Assembly: GCA_030063045.1 (NCBI GenBank)
Contig: JAQSEB010000090.1
Span: 1,116,001-1,180,000 of the forward strand
Origin: Pratylenchus scribneri
Lineage: Eukaryota > Nematoda > Chromadorea > Rhabditida > Pratylenchidae
Direction of reading: 5' to 3'
DNA length: 64,000 nucleotides
This document shows, one piece after another, positions 1 to 10,720 of this stretch. Position 1 is the first letter of the stretch, and every line of letters starts with the position of its first letter. The notes below the pieces were generated by a model. It searched no databases, had not been told where the DNA came from, and saw only the letters and a list, made by a program, of their open reading frames with translations. The position numbers and the translations under genes were made by a program.

Positions 1-245
1 TGGTATCATTGAATAGAACTATTTAAGCTTTATTAAATGGTATGGAGTAATATGTGAAAAGTTCAATATTCGCTTAATAAGAAGCTTCTAAATAGCGAAA
101 TGGCGCCTTTTATTCTGTTTTTCGACTTTAAGCCAATTAAATTTCTATTATTCGAAAAAGCTTTAAACGTTTTTCAATAGATCTTAAATAGCTCTATCCA
201 ATGATACCAAGATTGGCTCAAACGATTTCTTCTTTGCTGAGTTAT

Positions 246-840
246 GACTCGTCAAAAGTAGCGGGCGATGAACCGGCGGGGATGAACCGACCCCAACCGC
301 TGGCACTTGCGGCGCCCATAATTGCGACGCTATAATTTGCGGGGCCCCCGATTTTAGTAAAATGAATGAACAAAATAATCATCAATATTAAAAAATTTAC
401 TATTACAAGAAATAAATTAGCATAAATTTAACCAAATCAATTTATATCAATAATATGCAATGCAAATTATTGTGCCATATGAAAAATAATTTTTTATTAC
501 ATAATGAATGTATTTGTGCGTTCTGGCTAAAAAAAAAGATTTTCAAACATTTTAATTCATGTTTTTGCTTGTGTTTAACTTTCATTGAATGATGTTTTTA
601 AGCCGATTTTAAGGGTTTTCCGAAATGTTAAATGTGAAAATATCTTAATTCTTATTATAAATTGATGAAAGCCGGTTTAGGAAAAAGTCTTAAGATCCTT
701 TTAGGCAAAATTCGATAGCTATAATTAGACGAACCGCAAATTGAAAGCACCGCAATTGTGGACGCCGCAAGTTTCAGAGCCCTAAAAAAGTTGGAGCCTC
801 AAAAGTCGACGCTGTAAAAAAATTGGCGCCGCAAAAATCC
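246..840. repeat. GC-rich inverted modules upstream of the first CxxC paralog
   Basis: Short GC-rich motifs built on GGCGCCGCAA and its complement occur at both ends (about 305-345 and 720-832) around ordinary AT-rich sequence. This resembles the GC-rich self-similar transposon ends elsewhere in the window. No clean terminal repeat or target duplication was found, so the boundaries are approximate. It occupies the place where the first exon of the next gene would be expected. Confidence 0.35.
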
Positions 841-847
841 AATACAG

Positions 848-1600
848 ATTCACTGACAACAAAATTACTCGCAATCGGAGCAATAGGAGGCTTCTTCTTT
901 AGTCCCTTTATAACGATTGCTGGTTTGCTAGCTATACCCAAAGGTTGTATTGACAACTTTCATGTTTCGGGTTTATTCTGGAGATGCCCAGATTGCGGAT
1001 TCACCCCAGGCTTAGATGAGTGAGTGACTAAATTTCTCAATTAAAGGAAAACATGTATAAAAAACTAAAATCCTGATAATAGTAAATACTAAAATTGTAA
1101 CCAAAATTTTTAAACGAAATTATAATTTAACTCTCTATTATTATAATGAAAATATTTTTTCCCTTTAATATTCAAATGATGCAAATTTTGAATTGTTACA
1201 AAGAAAATTTATAGAAAGTACATGTAACACAAAGCAAATTTTTCACTCCAACAAAAATTTATAAAAATATTATTCAAAAGGGAATTTTAGATGTCTAACA
1301 TATGCCATTATAGTTTAATTATATTTGGTCATAATCAATAATTTAAATGTGACTTACCCTGTTTAATGTTGGCAATCGATTACCAAGATTGTCAAAATGA
1401 AGATAAAATGGAGGCCAAAACCTTCCTAGAATACTGTATATGAAAATGCTTTTTGAAAATAAAATTTTATCAAAATTATTTAAGTCCGATTTATTTAATT
1501 TTTACGATATTATATCAAATTTTAATATTAATTTTCAACTTATTTCAGTTATGAAGGCGACGAAGGTGGTACAGTCACTACTAGAATGGGAAGGAAGTAA
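848..1600 (+). pseudogene. Membrane CxxC protein paralog 1, 5' end missing
   Basis: Two exons fit: 848-1019 (acceptor AATACAG) and 1549-1600 (acceptor TTATTTCAG). The donor GTGAGT at 1020 joins in frame and the product ends TTRMGRK at the stop at 1600. The product has a hydrophobic stretch and then the knuckle FWRCPDCGFTPGLD, which matches the C-terminus of the complete copy at 10.3 kb (WSCPNCDFTPG). The acceptor phase also matches that copy. No first exon with the N-terminal CxxC is visible upstream; a GC-rich repeat sits there instead. The intron resembles the sequence after the 10.7-kb copy, so the duplication was larger than the exon. It may be a 5'-truncated gene or one whose first exon lies outside the window. 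Function is unknown. Confidence 0.5.
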
Positions 1601-1877
1601 TAAAGACAAATGATGAGAGGATGATTTTATTTTGATTTTTTTTTGTTAAATTCATCAAAATGATCAAAAGTATTGCCATGGACTTATATTAAAGAGTTGT
1701 TTTTTTTCTGTTAAAGATCATTAAATAAATCTGTCGAATCAGAATAATTATACATGATAGCTTGGTATTTTGAACATATTTCTATCGTTAAAAAAAGCAT
1801 ATTAGGCAATTGTTTTCCATTCCATTTTTCAGACTATTTTACTGTTTAATTATTTAATAAAAATTAATTAATTCATT

Positions 1878-2168
1878 ATGTTCGGTTTTTTGTGTATTTA
1901 TGGCTACAATAAAGTCAAGAAGATATGGAGCTACCCCAATTGCGATTTCACCCCCGGCTTGGATGATGTAAATGTATGGATGGTATTTAATTTGCGGAAA
2001 AAAACCTTGAATTTGCAGAAAAGAGTTTTGAAAATGCAGAAAAGTTTATACCAGTTTAGTGGATTGAAGAATCGACATAACAACATCTAATCCATTATAA
2101 ATGTTATTAAAAATTGGCATAAAATGGAATGATTATACATAATTATTTATTTTTAATTTATTTCAGCA
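1878..2168 (+). pseudogene. Membrane CxxC protein paralog 2, C-terminal fragment
   Basis: The reading frame from 1878 carries WSYPNCDFTPGLDD, the same C-terminal knuckle as the copies at 0.85 and 10.3 kb. The first cysteine is replaced by tyrosine, so the metal-binding pair is broken. The hydrophobic segments are missing. A donor-like GTAAAT follows the motif and a TTTATTTCAG acceptor lies near 2166, as in the other copies, but the joined frame stops at once. It is best read as a decayed third copy. Confidence 0.5.
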
Positions 2169-2449
2169 ATGAATGAAACTACCTAGTTTTGGATGCTTTC
2201 TTTCATGTTTCATGAAGTGGATGGAAGAAGGAAAGACTAAAACAAATGATAAATTATCCAAATGATCATCAAAAGTGTTACCATCTTTTAGTAAAAAATT
2301 CTATTAATAAAGAAACTTATAAAAATTTTCTTCCGACGCCGTTTATTTTTACACATCAATGGAGTTTGCCTTCTTTTAAACATTCTAATAAATTTAAAAA
2401 TAAATATTTTTAAAATTTTTTTGGCCTCATTTTTACTTTTTAAGAAATG

Positions 2450-2640
2450 TTTGCCCAATTGCTTTTTGCTCCCGACAAATTTGCACAAAAAAACTACAAA
2501 TATTTGTCGATTTGGCTGCTTATTTGGATTGGTTTTGTCGAGACACGAGACATTTTCAGACAAACCATAAAAATTTGTCGTTTATTTTTGTCGTTTGTCG
2601 AATGCTAATTTGGATTGGTCTCGTATATTGGCCATTAAAT
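2450..2640. repeat. Degenerate copy of the TTTGTCG-rich element at 6.56 kb
   Basis: This stretch shares with 6660-6750 the block GCTTTTTG..CCC.ACAAATTT.CACA and, near its right end, AATTTGGATTGG next to repeated TTTGTCG words. The inverted ends seen at 6.56 kb are too eroded here to set limits. Confidence 0.35.
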
Positions 2641-3294
2641 TCACAAGCTCATTTCCTTTAAGATCGGCCTAAGACCTCTTGAGCGAAATCCTGTTCGAGA
2701 TTTCCTAAAAATTCCCATTCTGAAGTTTTTCCCGAGTTAAAAACTTCAGAAATTTTCAGGATTCGGATATTTTTAAAAATAGTGGAATAACGTTTTTTAG
2801 TAGAAAAATGGTAGAAAAAACAATTTAAAGGCACAATATTTTTTTTGATTATATCTCATAAGCTTATTTTTTGCGAAGTTGCGCATTAAGAAAATTTAAA
2901 ATTCAATATTTAAGACCTTTAATTTCCCGAATTCCCGAAAATCCAAAAGTTTTCGCTACGGATTTTCCCAAAAATTCAGAAAATTCTTCGGGCGGGAACC
3001 CTTTCGGGATTTTCTGAGTTATTCCCGACCCGTTTCCCAAATTTTTCCGTGCAGGATCCCTTCCCGTCCGATCTCTAATTTTCTTATTGGATACAACATG
3101 TCAATGCACGTTTTTTTTCTCTCACTCTATACAATTTTTCTTTTCAAGTAAATCGCAACCACACGAAACTATAATTTTACTCTAATTTTAAAATGAGAAT
3201 ATTTGAAATAGAAATTGACTTTCAAATTAATTGGTGGACTAACCTTCTCTTTGCCATAAAATTTCATTCTCACATTAATTCCGCAAATAAAAGA

Positions 3295-4914
3295 ATGGAA
3301 GAACAATTGCTGAATTTTTTAATGGTCCATGGCGACATTTTCATCTATTTTTCCATTTTTCTGAGTGTGCCATCCGTTCTCCTATATTTGGCCGAAATTT
3401 TGACAATTTTAAGGCATAAATGCTTTCATAATTCTTTCCATGCACTTTTTATCATTCGTGCTGTGCCGGTAAAATTTTGCTAAAATTTAATGGTTAACCA
3501 AAAACTTAGTTTTTGACTTATAGTAAATACGAAGTCGGATTTAGACCCTTCATACTTTATACCAATTTGCAATCGAATGATATATAAAATGTCATGTTTT
3601 GGCCCAAAATTAAAGAATTTAAACCAAAACAGGAAAAATGGCTAAACGCTTTAATACACTTTAGTTTTGACCAATCCAGTCAAATTTTATATCAATTGAG
3701 GCATTTGATAAGATCTACAAAATATTATAAGGTTTATAGGGTCTAAATCCTATTTCGGATTTATTAGAAGTCAAAACTATTTTATTGACAAAAAAATATT
3801 TTTATTGGTAAAAAAAATAATTTTGTTGGTAAAAAAAAATATTTTGACTAAAATTTAAAATTATTCTAATTTTTAATTCACAGGATCTTCTCTACACTTT
3901 TGACTCATATTATGGCACTCGTTTACCGAATATATTTGGCCATTTGCTTCTCAATTTCTATCAAAAATTGCCAAAATTTTATTTGGAACTATTTGTTTTT
4001 CTTACCAATTATACATTCCAAGCTGATAATTTGGCCACTGTTTTCATTCTATTGCATCGATTCACCGCCATCGCTTTCCCAATTCGTCATGAAAAAGTTG
4101 GAAAATTATTCATAATTTTAATATTTTTAATATTATTTTAAGCTTTGGGCAAAATGGCTTTTGCCTTTGGCATTTTTTGTCATTTTTTGCCTGCCTTTAT
4201 ATGCAATTGAATTATTTAAAATTGAAGGAACAATTCTTGTGACCGAATCAAATAATGATGGCACTATTAAATTTGTCATTGCTATTGCTGATAAGGCTCA
4301 AAATGTAATTTAATATTACAAAAAAAATAAATTTATATATTATTTTCAAGGGCACCTCCATAATCCAAAAGTACGTCAAAATTAATACAATTTCTGCAGT
4401 TCTCTTTCTATTGATTTGTACATTTTTGAATTTGGCCTGTTTAATAGTTTATCGAAAAGAACAAAATAATTTCAATGAAGCTGGAACAGTGGAAAGAAAA
4501 TTATTGGTTTATGCAATTTGCACATTTTTTGGTCATATGCTCATCGCAATTTTGATGGTTAAATTCATTCAATTTTATCCAAATTTTTATATAAATTTAA
4601 TTTCAGATTTGCACTGCAATTTTTATGGAATACCAAAATATGACATTTTTGACCATTTTAACACTCAATACAATTGGATGGTTGATTTGGGCACGGTGGT
4701 TTTGCCAAGTTGGCTCATTCTCTGGGCCAGTCCCAATTTTAGACAACATTTGTGCGCCGATTATATACCCAAATGCATTTTAAATAGAAGAAATTCGTTT
4801 GGAGCGACAAATAAAACAACAACAAATGCAAAGCGAATAAATTCGATTGTTGAGAAAAATAAAAAAACAACAAATGTAATAAAGCGAAATTCATGGATGG
4901 AAGGAATAAAATAA
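3295..4914 (+). CDS. Srg-like nematode chemoreceptor (7-TM GPCR)
   Basis: Five exons can be joined in frame: 3295-3468, 3884-4096, 4143-4304 and 4351-4914, the last possibly holding one more short intron near 4558-4606. The start is the ATG at 3295. Hydrophobic segments are regularly spaced. After the third comes HRFTAIAFPIRHEK, the signature region of the serpentine receptor class gamma family. The last membrane segment is WMVDLGTVVLPSWLILWAS, followed by a basic, Asn/Thr-rich tail. Family knowledge: Srg proteins are sensory-neuron receptors in nematodes; the ligand is unknown. The first intron holds a degenerate foldback element. A copy of the 3' end of this gene lies at 8.96 kb. Removing the possible last intron would shift the frame, so I leave it unspliced. 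I have described four joined blocks; a fifth exists only if that intron is real. Confidence 0.8.
3520..3830. repeat. Degenerate foldback element in Srg intron 1
   Basis: The two halves are rough inverted copies of each other. They contain GAAGTCGGATTTAGACCC and its mirror GGGTCTAAATCC, plus AGATCTACAAAAT. This places it in the foldback family also seen at 15.55, 57.83 and 60.88 kb. Confidence 0.55.
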
Positions 4915-6083
4915 TTATTTTTTCTTCATTTATAATTTATTTAATTTTTGTCATCTGCAGAAATTATCGATAAAATATTTTTTAAAATATATTCGCAATT
5001 TTCTTTTTTGTTTATTTTATAATATTTTTATTTTACATTAGATTGAATTTAATGCAATGATATATGAAAATGATATATTAAATAAAATGTCAAAACCAGC
5101 TCAAATAAATTCATTCTAATCTCCGCGAAATTCCATTTTATGAAGTGCATTTTTAGTGTCGGTCTCAACCGAGACTTGGATCGAGAAACAAGACCGAGAT
5201 CGAGGCTAATCTCAGTCTCAAAACCTGAGGAATTCCTCTGTTCCCCGGCGGGACCAATCTCGATCTCGCGCTACCGTACTTAAAATTCACTCCATCTTTG
5301 GTGGAGTATGATTTCTGTTAAAAAATTTTAAATATAATATTCAATTGTACAACAAATTTGTCAATAGTTTGTCGAAAAAATCTCAAAAATCTCATTTTTT
5401 TAATTATAAAAATATGAAAAAGTACTTTATTTAAAAAAAACTTTAAATATATTATATATAATATTTAACTGATTATTTTAAGGCTTCACCCTATTATTTC
5501 TTGATACCGAAAATATTTTCACCACGGAGTGCTTCATTCAAACAAGGAGAGGGGAAGAAATTAATTGCCAAGCTGGCAATTTTCCAACGAGTTCAATTCA
5601 AGTTACATTTGCAAAAACCAAAAATATTTTTGGATATAAAAAAATTGATAATGAATTAGATCAAATTATTTCACTAAAAAATAGGACTAAAATGCACGAA
5701 TAGATTTTATTTCCTTTCTACTATGCTCTATAAAAGTTGAAAATAATTAAAAACCGTAAAGAGGAAAAAAAATATGAAAAGGATATTTTATGAAATGACA
5801 TTCTATATCCTAAATTTTGGAGCCAAAATCACAATTCATTCAATCATTCATTCATCGGAACCACACAGTGCCAATCCCTAAATTCTATTTTTCCGTATTC
5901 ATTGTTTTGTGAATTCATGGCTTCGCATTTCTTGAACTGGATCTGGATGATGCAAGTGCACGCGCTCTCATCTAAAATATTATATATATTATGTATCCAT
6001 TAATTTTTTTATTGTTTTATAAAATAAATAATAAACTAGCGTTAATTTCCCCACCCACAACCATAAAAATATTTTTTTAAAGA
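4915..6083. other. Intergenic, AT-rich
   Basis: No gene is supported. At 5155-5280 there is a GC-richer patch made of repeated GGTCTCG/GAGACCGAGAT words, similar in style to the self-similar elements at 9.5, 22.0 and 45.6 kb but without clear ends. The rest is A/T-run sequence. Confidence 0.5.
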
Positions 6084-6241
6084 TACCGTATTTCTTCTAT
6101 TAGAAGCCCCCCCTATCCATTGATTTAGGTGAAATTAAGCCGAAATAAACATTTTTGTTTTTCAAAAATTCCTAAAATTTCACACCTTAAGGGTCTCTGA
6201 AATTTATAAGCCCTGGGGCTTCTAATAGAAGAAATACGGTA
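6084..6241. mobile_element. Mariner-type MITE, 27-bp perfect inverted ends
   Basis: The left end at 6084-6110 and the right end at 6215-6241 are perfect reverse complements over 27 bp, counting the flanking TA on each side. Each arm begins CCGTATTTCTTC just inside that TA, as expected for a Tc1/mariner-type TA duplication. The 158-bp length is too short to encode a transposase. A diverged relative lies at 18.73 kb. Confidence 0.85.
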
Positions 6242-6555
6242 GCCGAAAAATTCGAAAATTTTATAATTTTTTGGCATTGGTACCATCGATTGAAAAGTAA
6301 AATTTAATTTGAATAAAAATAAATCAGAAATGAAAAATATTAAAATGATTGAAATTATATTTTCCCCGCCTCCATTATATACAAGCCTTCTCGATTTTGA
6401 GGACCCATATCCCTTGTATGAGAAATTTTTGAAAATTCCCTGATTGTCTATGAAATGCGCTATATAATTTGTTCATAAATGTCAACAACAAATTAAAGAG
6501 AAAGACCTACAATTTTGCCCATTTTTTGGTCTTTGATATAAAAGATCAGCAGAGT

Positions 6556-6754
6556 GGGGCCTATCCAAATTAAGCTTGTCAAATGACAAATCGCTCGAAA
6601 AGGGACAAAATTTGTCGAACGACGAAAATTAAATCCAAATTATGGCACCATTTTTACTCCAAAGACAAATTTGAGAGACCGCTTTTTGCGCCCAACAAAT
6701 TTACACGACAAATGGCATATTTATTGTTTGTCGAGCTTAATTTGGATAGGCCCC
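6556..6754. mobile_element. MITE with 21-bp inverted ends
   Basis: GGGGCCTATCCAAATTAAGC at 6556 is mirrored exactly by the right end at 6734-6754. The interior is rich in TTTGTCG and its complement and includes a reading frame of no recognisable protein. The flanks AGCAGAGT and AGCAGCAG are similar but not identical, so the target duplication is uncertain. It lies immediately 3' of the secreted-protein gene on the minus strand. Confidence 0.7.
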
Positions 6755-6770
6755 AGCAGCAGAGGAACAA

Positions 6771-7523
6771 TTAATAAAGCAAATTTACCCTCGTTTCTTC
6801 CTCTTGTTCGCGTCGTTTCTTTGCCTGACAAGCTGATGTGTGGTCTAGCATGGTACTCTGCTGTGTAAGTATGTCTGCCCCCATGGGCAACTCGAATTTT
6901 TTATAACAATATTTGCAATAGAATTTGTTCGCCTGTTGATGTCGAGCGCTACAGGAGTAATGATGATGATGATCGATGGCTTGTTGCGTTGTTTGACCCG
7001 CAGGCACATGGCATAGCTCTCCGCAATATTGGCATTGGAATGTGTTCAGCTGTTGCGGGGGAATTATTGCGCGTGAGAAGTAACGATGAGGATTGATGGC
7101 TTGTTGCAATGTGTGGAGACTCGCAGGCACATGCAATGGCTGTCCGTAATATTGGCCAGGGAATTGATGTCCGGAATATTGGCCAGGGAATTGATGTCCG
7201 GAATATTGGCCAGGGAATTGATGTCCGGAATATTGGCCAGGGAATTGATGTCCGGAATATTGGCCAGGGAATTGATGTCCGGAATATTGGCCAGGGAATA
7301 TCTGTCCGTAATATTGGCCATGGTTTATGTTCGCCTGGTGCTGTTGTGCGGGACAGAAATAACGATGGTGATTGATGGCGTTTTGTATTTCTACAAGACT
7401 CGCAGGCTCATGCAGCAGAGGGATTTCCTGTCGGCAATATTGGCAACCGATTGCCTCAACTTCGATGATAGCATATAAGGCGAAGAAAATGGCCAAAAAG
7501 GCGAAGTAGAGAAAATATTTCAT
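6771..7523 (-). CDS. Secreted CxYC-module protein with PGQYSGHQF repeats
   Basis: A single-exon frame of 250 residues. Residues 1-24 are a classical signal peptide (hydrophobic core, cut after VEA), so the product should be secreted. The mature protein carries modules of the form CxYC ... P ... QAI(N/D)xH.Y.C. One starts right after the signal (CQYC..HHRYFC), one lies near residue 165 (CQYCGE..HHHHYSC) and one is C-terminal (CKYCYKK..LDHTSAC). A half module without CxYC also occurs. Between modules 1 and 2 lie seven nine-residue units, of which five are exactly PGQYSGHQF. The Cys/His spacing suggests metal binding or disulfides, which is inference. I do not recognise the family. A TATA box lies 80-92 bp upstream of the ATG. 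Confidence 0.75.
   Translation of the reverse strand: MKYFLYFAFLAIFFALYAIIEVEAIGCQYCRQEIPLLHEPASLVEIQNAINHHRYFCPAQQHQANINHGQYYGQIFPGQYSGHQFPGQYSGHQFPGQYSGHQFPGQYSGHQFPGQYSGHQFPGQYYGQPLHVPASLHTLQQAINPHRYFSRAIIPPQQLNTFQCQYCGELCHVPAGQTTQQAIDHHHHYSCSARHQQANKFYCKYCYKKFELPMGADILTQQSTMLDHTSACQAKKRREQEEETRVNLLY
7135..7330. repeat. 27-bp coding tandem repeat
   Basis: The unit is 27 bp (CCAGGGAATTGATGTCCGG plus AATATTGG on the plus strand). There are five perfect copies and one diverged copy on each side. It encodes the PGQYSGHQF array of the secreted protein. The identical units imply recent expansion and likely length variation. Confidence 0.9.
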
Positions 7524-7603
7524 TCTTTTGATTGGGTTGATTTTGTTTGATTGATTCAGGGGATTTGAAATGGTTTAATGATGGCCCTTCATTGAATTCC
7601 ACT

Positions 7604-7615
7604 CCATATTTATAG
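7604..7615 (-). promoter_or_regulatory. TATA box of the secreted CxYC gene
   Basis: On the minus strand the sequence reads CTATAAATATGG, 81 to 92 bp upstream of the ATG at 7523. This fits a short 5' leader for a strongly expressed secreted gene. Confidence 0.5.
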
Positions 7616-7833
7616 GTATTTATGACAATGAAAAGTGAAAACGATGCCCCATTCCCATGTGAATAATTCCTGAATTTTGCCCTTTTCCTTGTAAAAATGG
7701 CCAAATGACAAAGGAACCCAAAAAATGCCCTAATAACAAAGGAACCACCAAAAAGAGGAATTGGATAGGGTAGGGAAGGGAATTTTAAACAAAATAAAAT
7801 GCTAACAAAGATGATTTGAGAAGGGAAAATTTT

Positions 7834-8110
7834 TTTGGTGCTATGTCGATTCCCGAATAGTGCAAATGTGGGCTTTTTCGAATTATATAATAAATTAGAA
7901 ACTGGTTTAGACTCAACAAACCTTTTACCATTTTGTAGATCTCATCGAGATGCATCGGGTGCTATATAATTTGTTATGGTTTAATTGGTTTTGAACCAAA
8001 CTCAAAATGGTTTAAGTGGTTTAAAACCCTCAATTTTTGATCAAACCACTAGAAAATATATACCAATCGACACGTCTTGAGAAGCACTATCCAATGGTAT
8101 ATGGTTTGTG
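7834..8110. repeat. Partial foldback element
   Basis: It contains the family words AAACTGGTTTAGACTC, CATTTTGTAGATCTCATC and TATATAATTTG. Only part of the inverted right half is present, so it is a truncated copy of the element at 15.55 and 60.88 kb. Confidence 0.55.
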
Positions 8111-8124
8111 AATTTTGGGCAAAA

Positions 8125-8614
8125 ACTAAACCGTTATAAACTTTTCGACATTTTAAATACTCTTTTCGATATTTTCAAAGTTTTTTTCTACAAATTAAAT
8201 ACCATCCATATTCCATATATAATTAAATTTCGGTGAACCCATCCTAAAATCAACAAAATCCAAATCACGGGAATATCATCATCACAGTGGCAATTTGTTT
8301 GGCGAGAATGGATGAAAGAATCGCGAAATTCTTTGGACCCAAAGACAAAGAGAAGAATTGGGCCATTGAAAATTTCTGTTGATGAGGAAAATGTTGGCAA
8401 AAAGCCAGCAGCTGGGGATTGGGAATGGGGATAGGAAGATGGATGGATGTGGCCACAAATACAATGCATTAGAAAGTGTATGGATTGAATGGAAAAGTGC
8501 AATCCAATATGCCAGAGCAATAAAGCCGGAGCAATGGAATAATATGGAATAGGGAATTATTTAATTTGTCCAAAAAATTTATTGAAAATGTCGAAAAGTT
8601 TATAACGGTTTAGT
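8125..8614. mobile_element. Inverted-repeat element, about 29-bp ends
   Basis: ACTAAACCGTTATAAACTTT at 8125 is mirrored at 8586-8614. The interior 8188-8520 is GC-richer, contains frames open in more than one phase on the minus strand, and does not look like a known gene. It directly follows the truncated foldback copy, so the two may have moved together or be nested. Confidence 0.5.
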
Positions 8615-8701
8615 GTAGAGAAACGAGTATTTATAAATTCATTGAATTTTAGTTCAAAATTTGTAAAATTTTGGGAAGATTTTTAAATGAAATTATAATT
8701 A

Positions 8702-8899
8702 GGTACTTATTGGTTATCTACCTCTAGATTTTGAAAAGAAGGAAGGCTCACCCCTTACGGTGATTAGGGTTAGGGATATGTGAAATGATAACCTATCCCC
8801 TAAGGACCATAAACCTATACCGGATGACCCATGGGGATAACCGGTACCTTTCCCCAGTTGACCTAAAAAAAATCTGGAGGTAGATAACCAATAAGTACC
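8702..8899. mobile_element. GGTACTTAT MITE with 8-bp target duplication
   Basis: The ends GGTACTTATTGGTTATCTAC and the mirror are perfect inverted repeats of more than 20 bp. The element is flanked by TATAATTA on both sides (8694-8701 and 8900-8907), a perfect 8-bp duplication. The interior includes GATTAGGGTTAGGG. Relatives are at 37.89, 48.86, 55.9 and 63.78 kb. The 8-bp duplication fits hAT, P or Merlin-type transposition; the GG ends do not decide which. Confidence 0.85.
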
Positions 8900-8958
8900 T
8901 ATAATTATTTGCCGAATGAATTAAATCCATCGCCGAAAAAATGATTTTTTTGCCGAAT

Positions 8959-9077
8959 CAATACAACGACAAATGTAAAGCGAAATTCATGGATGGAAGG
9001 AATAAAATAATTATTTTTTTTCATTTAATTTTTGTTTAATTTTTGATCATCCGAAATTGCCGAAAAAATATTTTTTT
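8959..9077 (+). pseudogene. Copy of the 3' end of the Srg-like gene
   Basis: The stretch CAAATGTAAAGCGAAATTC continues through the stop and 3' flank nearly as at 4870-4980: same ATGGATGGAAGG coding end, same run after the stop, same downstream GATAA/CCGAA words. Only the last dozen codons and the 3' flank are present. It is a fragment left by duplication. Confidence 0.65.
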
Positions 9078-9459
9078 TTAAATAATTTTGGTAATTTTGG
9101 AAGTTAATTCAATTATTATAATGCCATGCCAAATATGGCAGCATTTAATTTAGTTGAAGCATATAAATAATTAATTATTGAAATTTGTTAGCATTTGATT
9201 TATTCAAAAATTATTCTATTGATTTGAAAGGATTAAATAAAAATAAATTCATAAAAATTTGATTAAATTCATAATGAGACCACTTTTTGGATTTTACTTA
9301 CTTATAAGTCAATATTTCTTCCAGTCAAACATACATAATTCAACAAAAATATACAAATTTCATTATATTGACCATTGTTTTTTTTTTATAATTTTGTTTT
9401 TATTTATTTTTTTCTTCGAAAGCTAATTGTATTATTTGCTCTCAATTCCATATAATCAG

Positions 9460-9805
9460 CCTTTCGGATTTTATAGCTCCGGCTCCAATTCCGGGCTCCG
9501 ACCATTTTTTTAAGCTCCAGTTTCTATTTCTAGTGCTAAAAATTTTTCAAAATCTAGTTCTCAAAAAATCGAATTTTTTTCACCCAAAAAAAATTCGATT
9601 TATATTTTAACTTTAAGTTTTAAATACTTTTATATATGAATAAATATTTTATGAACAGCAAATGTCAATTGTTGACTGAAAAGATGATACGCAAAAAGGA
9701 AAAGTGGTCGGAGCCACAAATCGGCCAGCTCCGGCTCCGGTTCCAAACTCCGACCCTTCAAATTTTTCGCTCCGCCGGTTCCAGCCGGAGCTGGCACAGC
9801 ATTGG
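9460..9805. repeat. GC-rich AGCTCCGGCTCC element
   Basis: Both ends (9473-9510 and 9705-9800) are made of repeated CTCCGG/CCGGAG words in opposite orientation, with AT-rich sequence between. It looks like a non-autonomous element of the GC-rich self-similar type. Exact termini and target duplication could not be fixed. Confidence 0.4.
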
Positions 9806-10313
9806 ATATAATTCACAATTCGTTGAATAGTTTATTTTGAAGCCAGCCGCACAATTTTTTGTTCGCAAAAGTATTACATTCCAATGGAAAATAATTTACA
9901 TTCATCTATTCTTCAATATAATTTTAATTAATAAAAAAGGCGCTTTTTGGCTCAATTTGACTAAAATCAAAACAATCAATGCTTTTGTTATCATTTTGTG
10001 AGCAATTTGATATTCCTGCTGATAAAATGCTCTCAATAAATTGATTCAGAATTCTTATCTCAATTTCCCCCAAATCATATTCTCCCATTTTTGTAACATC
10101 TCTATCAATAAAAAATATAAAATGAATTGCCTTTGACTTTTCCTAAAACCAAGCAAGTTCATCCCCAATTTTTGTAACATTTCTACCAATTAAAAAGAAC
10201 ATTCATTTACATAAAACTCAAAATTATATTTTTTAAAATCAACAAATAAAAATTTTCTTACTAAAAGTGAATTTTAGCTATTTTTCAACAATAAAAAAGA
10301 TTTCTAAAGAAAA

Positions 10314-10720
10314 ATGACAAGAATTCACTGTACGAATTGCGGCCATTATTGTAAGTTTTTTAATTTTATCTAAATTATATTATTTCATTGGATTTTTGTT
10401 CAGATACAAGAAATGACCGAATTTATAGTGCTGGCGAGATCATTAAGGGGGTTTTATTTGCTTTGGCTTCTGGCGCCGTTATTTTAGCCGTTGGCTTTAT
10501 TTTTTTGCTCATTGCCTCTTTTTTGCTTCAACAAGTATACATACTTGGAATTTTACTTGGAATATTATGCCTATTTGTTATGTTTATCGGTGGCCTCTTT
10601 ATTTTGGCTGGCGTGATAGGAGTGCCATACCTTTTTTGTCAGAACTTTACTAGATCGAGAACAATCTGGAGCTGCCCCAATTGCGATTTCACTCCCGGCA
10701 TGGATGTGGTGAGGGATTAA
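10314..10720 (+). CDS. Small membrane protein with paired CxxC knuckles
   Basis: Exon 1 at 10314-10350 encodes MTRIHCTNCGHY. The donor GTAAGT follows, and the acceptor TTGTTCAG joins in frame at 10404. Exon 2 then gives two to three hydrophobic segments and ends IWSCPNCDFTPGMDV; translation can read through to the stop at 10718-10720 or splice at GTGAGG to a TAA at 11152. The two CxxC knuckles, one at each end of the membrane region, could together bind one metal ion on the same membrane face. LITAF-type proteins have such a layout, but the spacing here is much longer, so this is a comparison of architecture only. Two damaged or partial copies lie at 0.85 and 1.9 kb. The protein is about 120 residues. 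Function is unknown. Confidence 0.7.

Noticed and set aside
7086..7478. Plus-strand and alternative minus frames over the 27-bp repeat
   Set aside because: Shadow frames of the secreted protein; the repeat length is a multiple of three so all phases stay open.
8188..8520. Minus-strand 110-residue frame
   Set aside because: Two other minus frames are equally open, there is no domain, and it lies within an inverted-repeat element.
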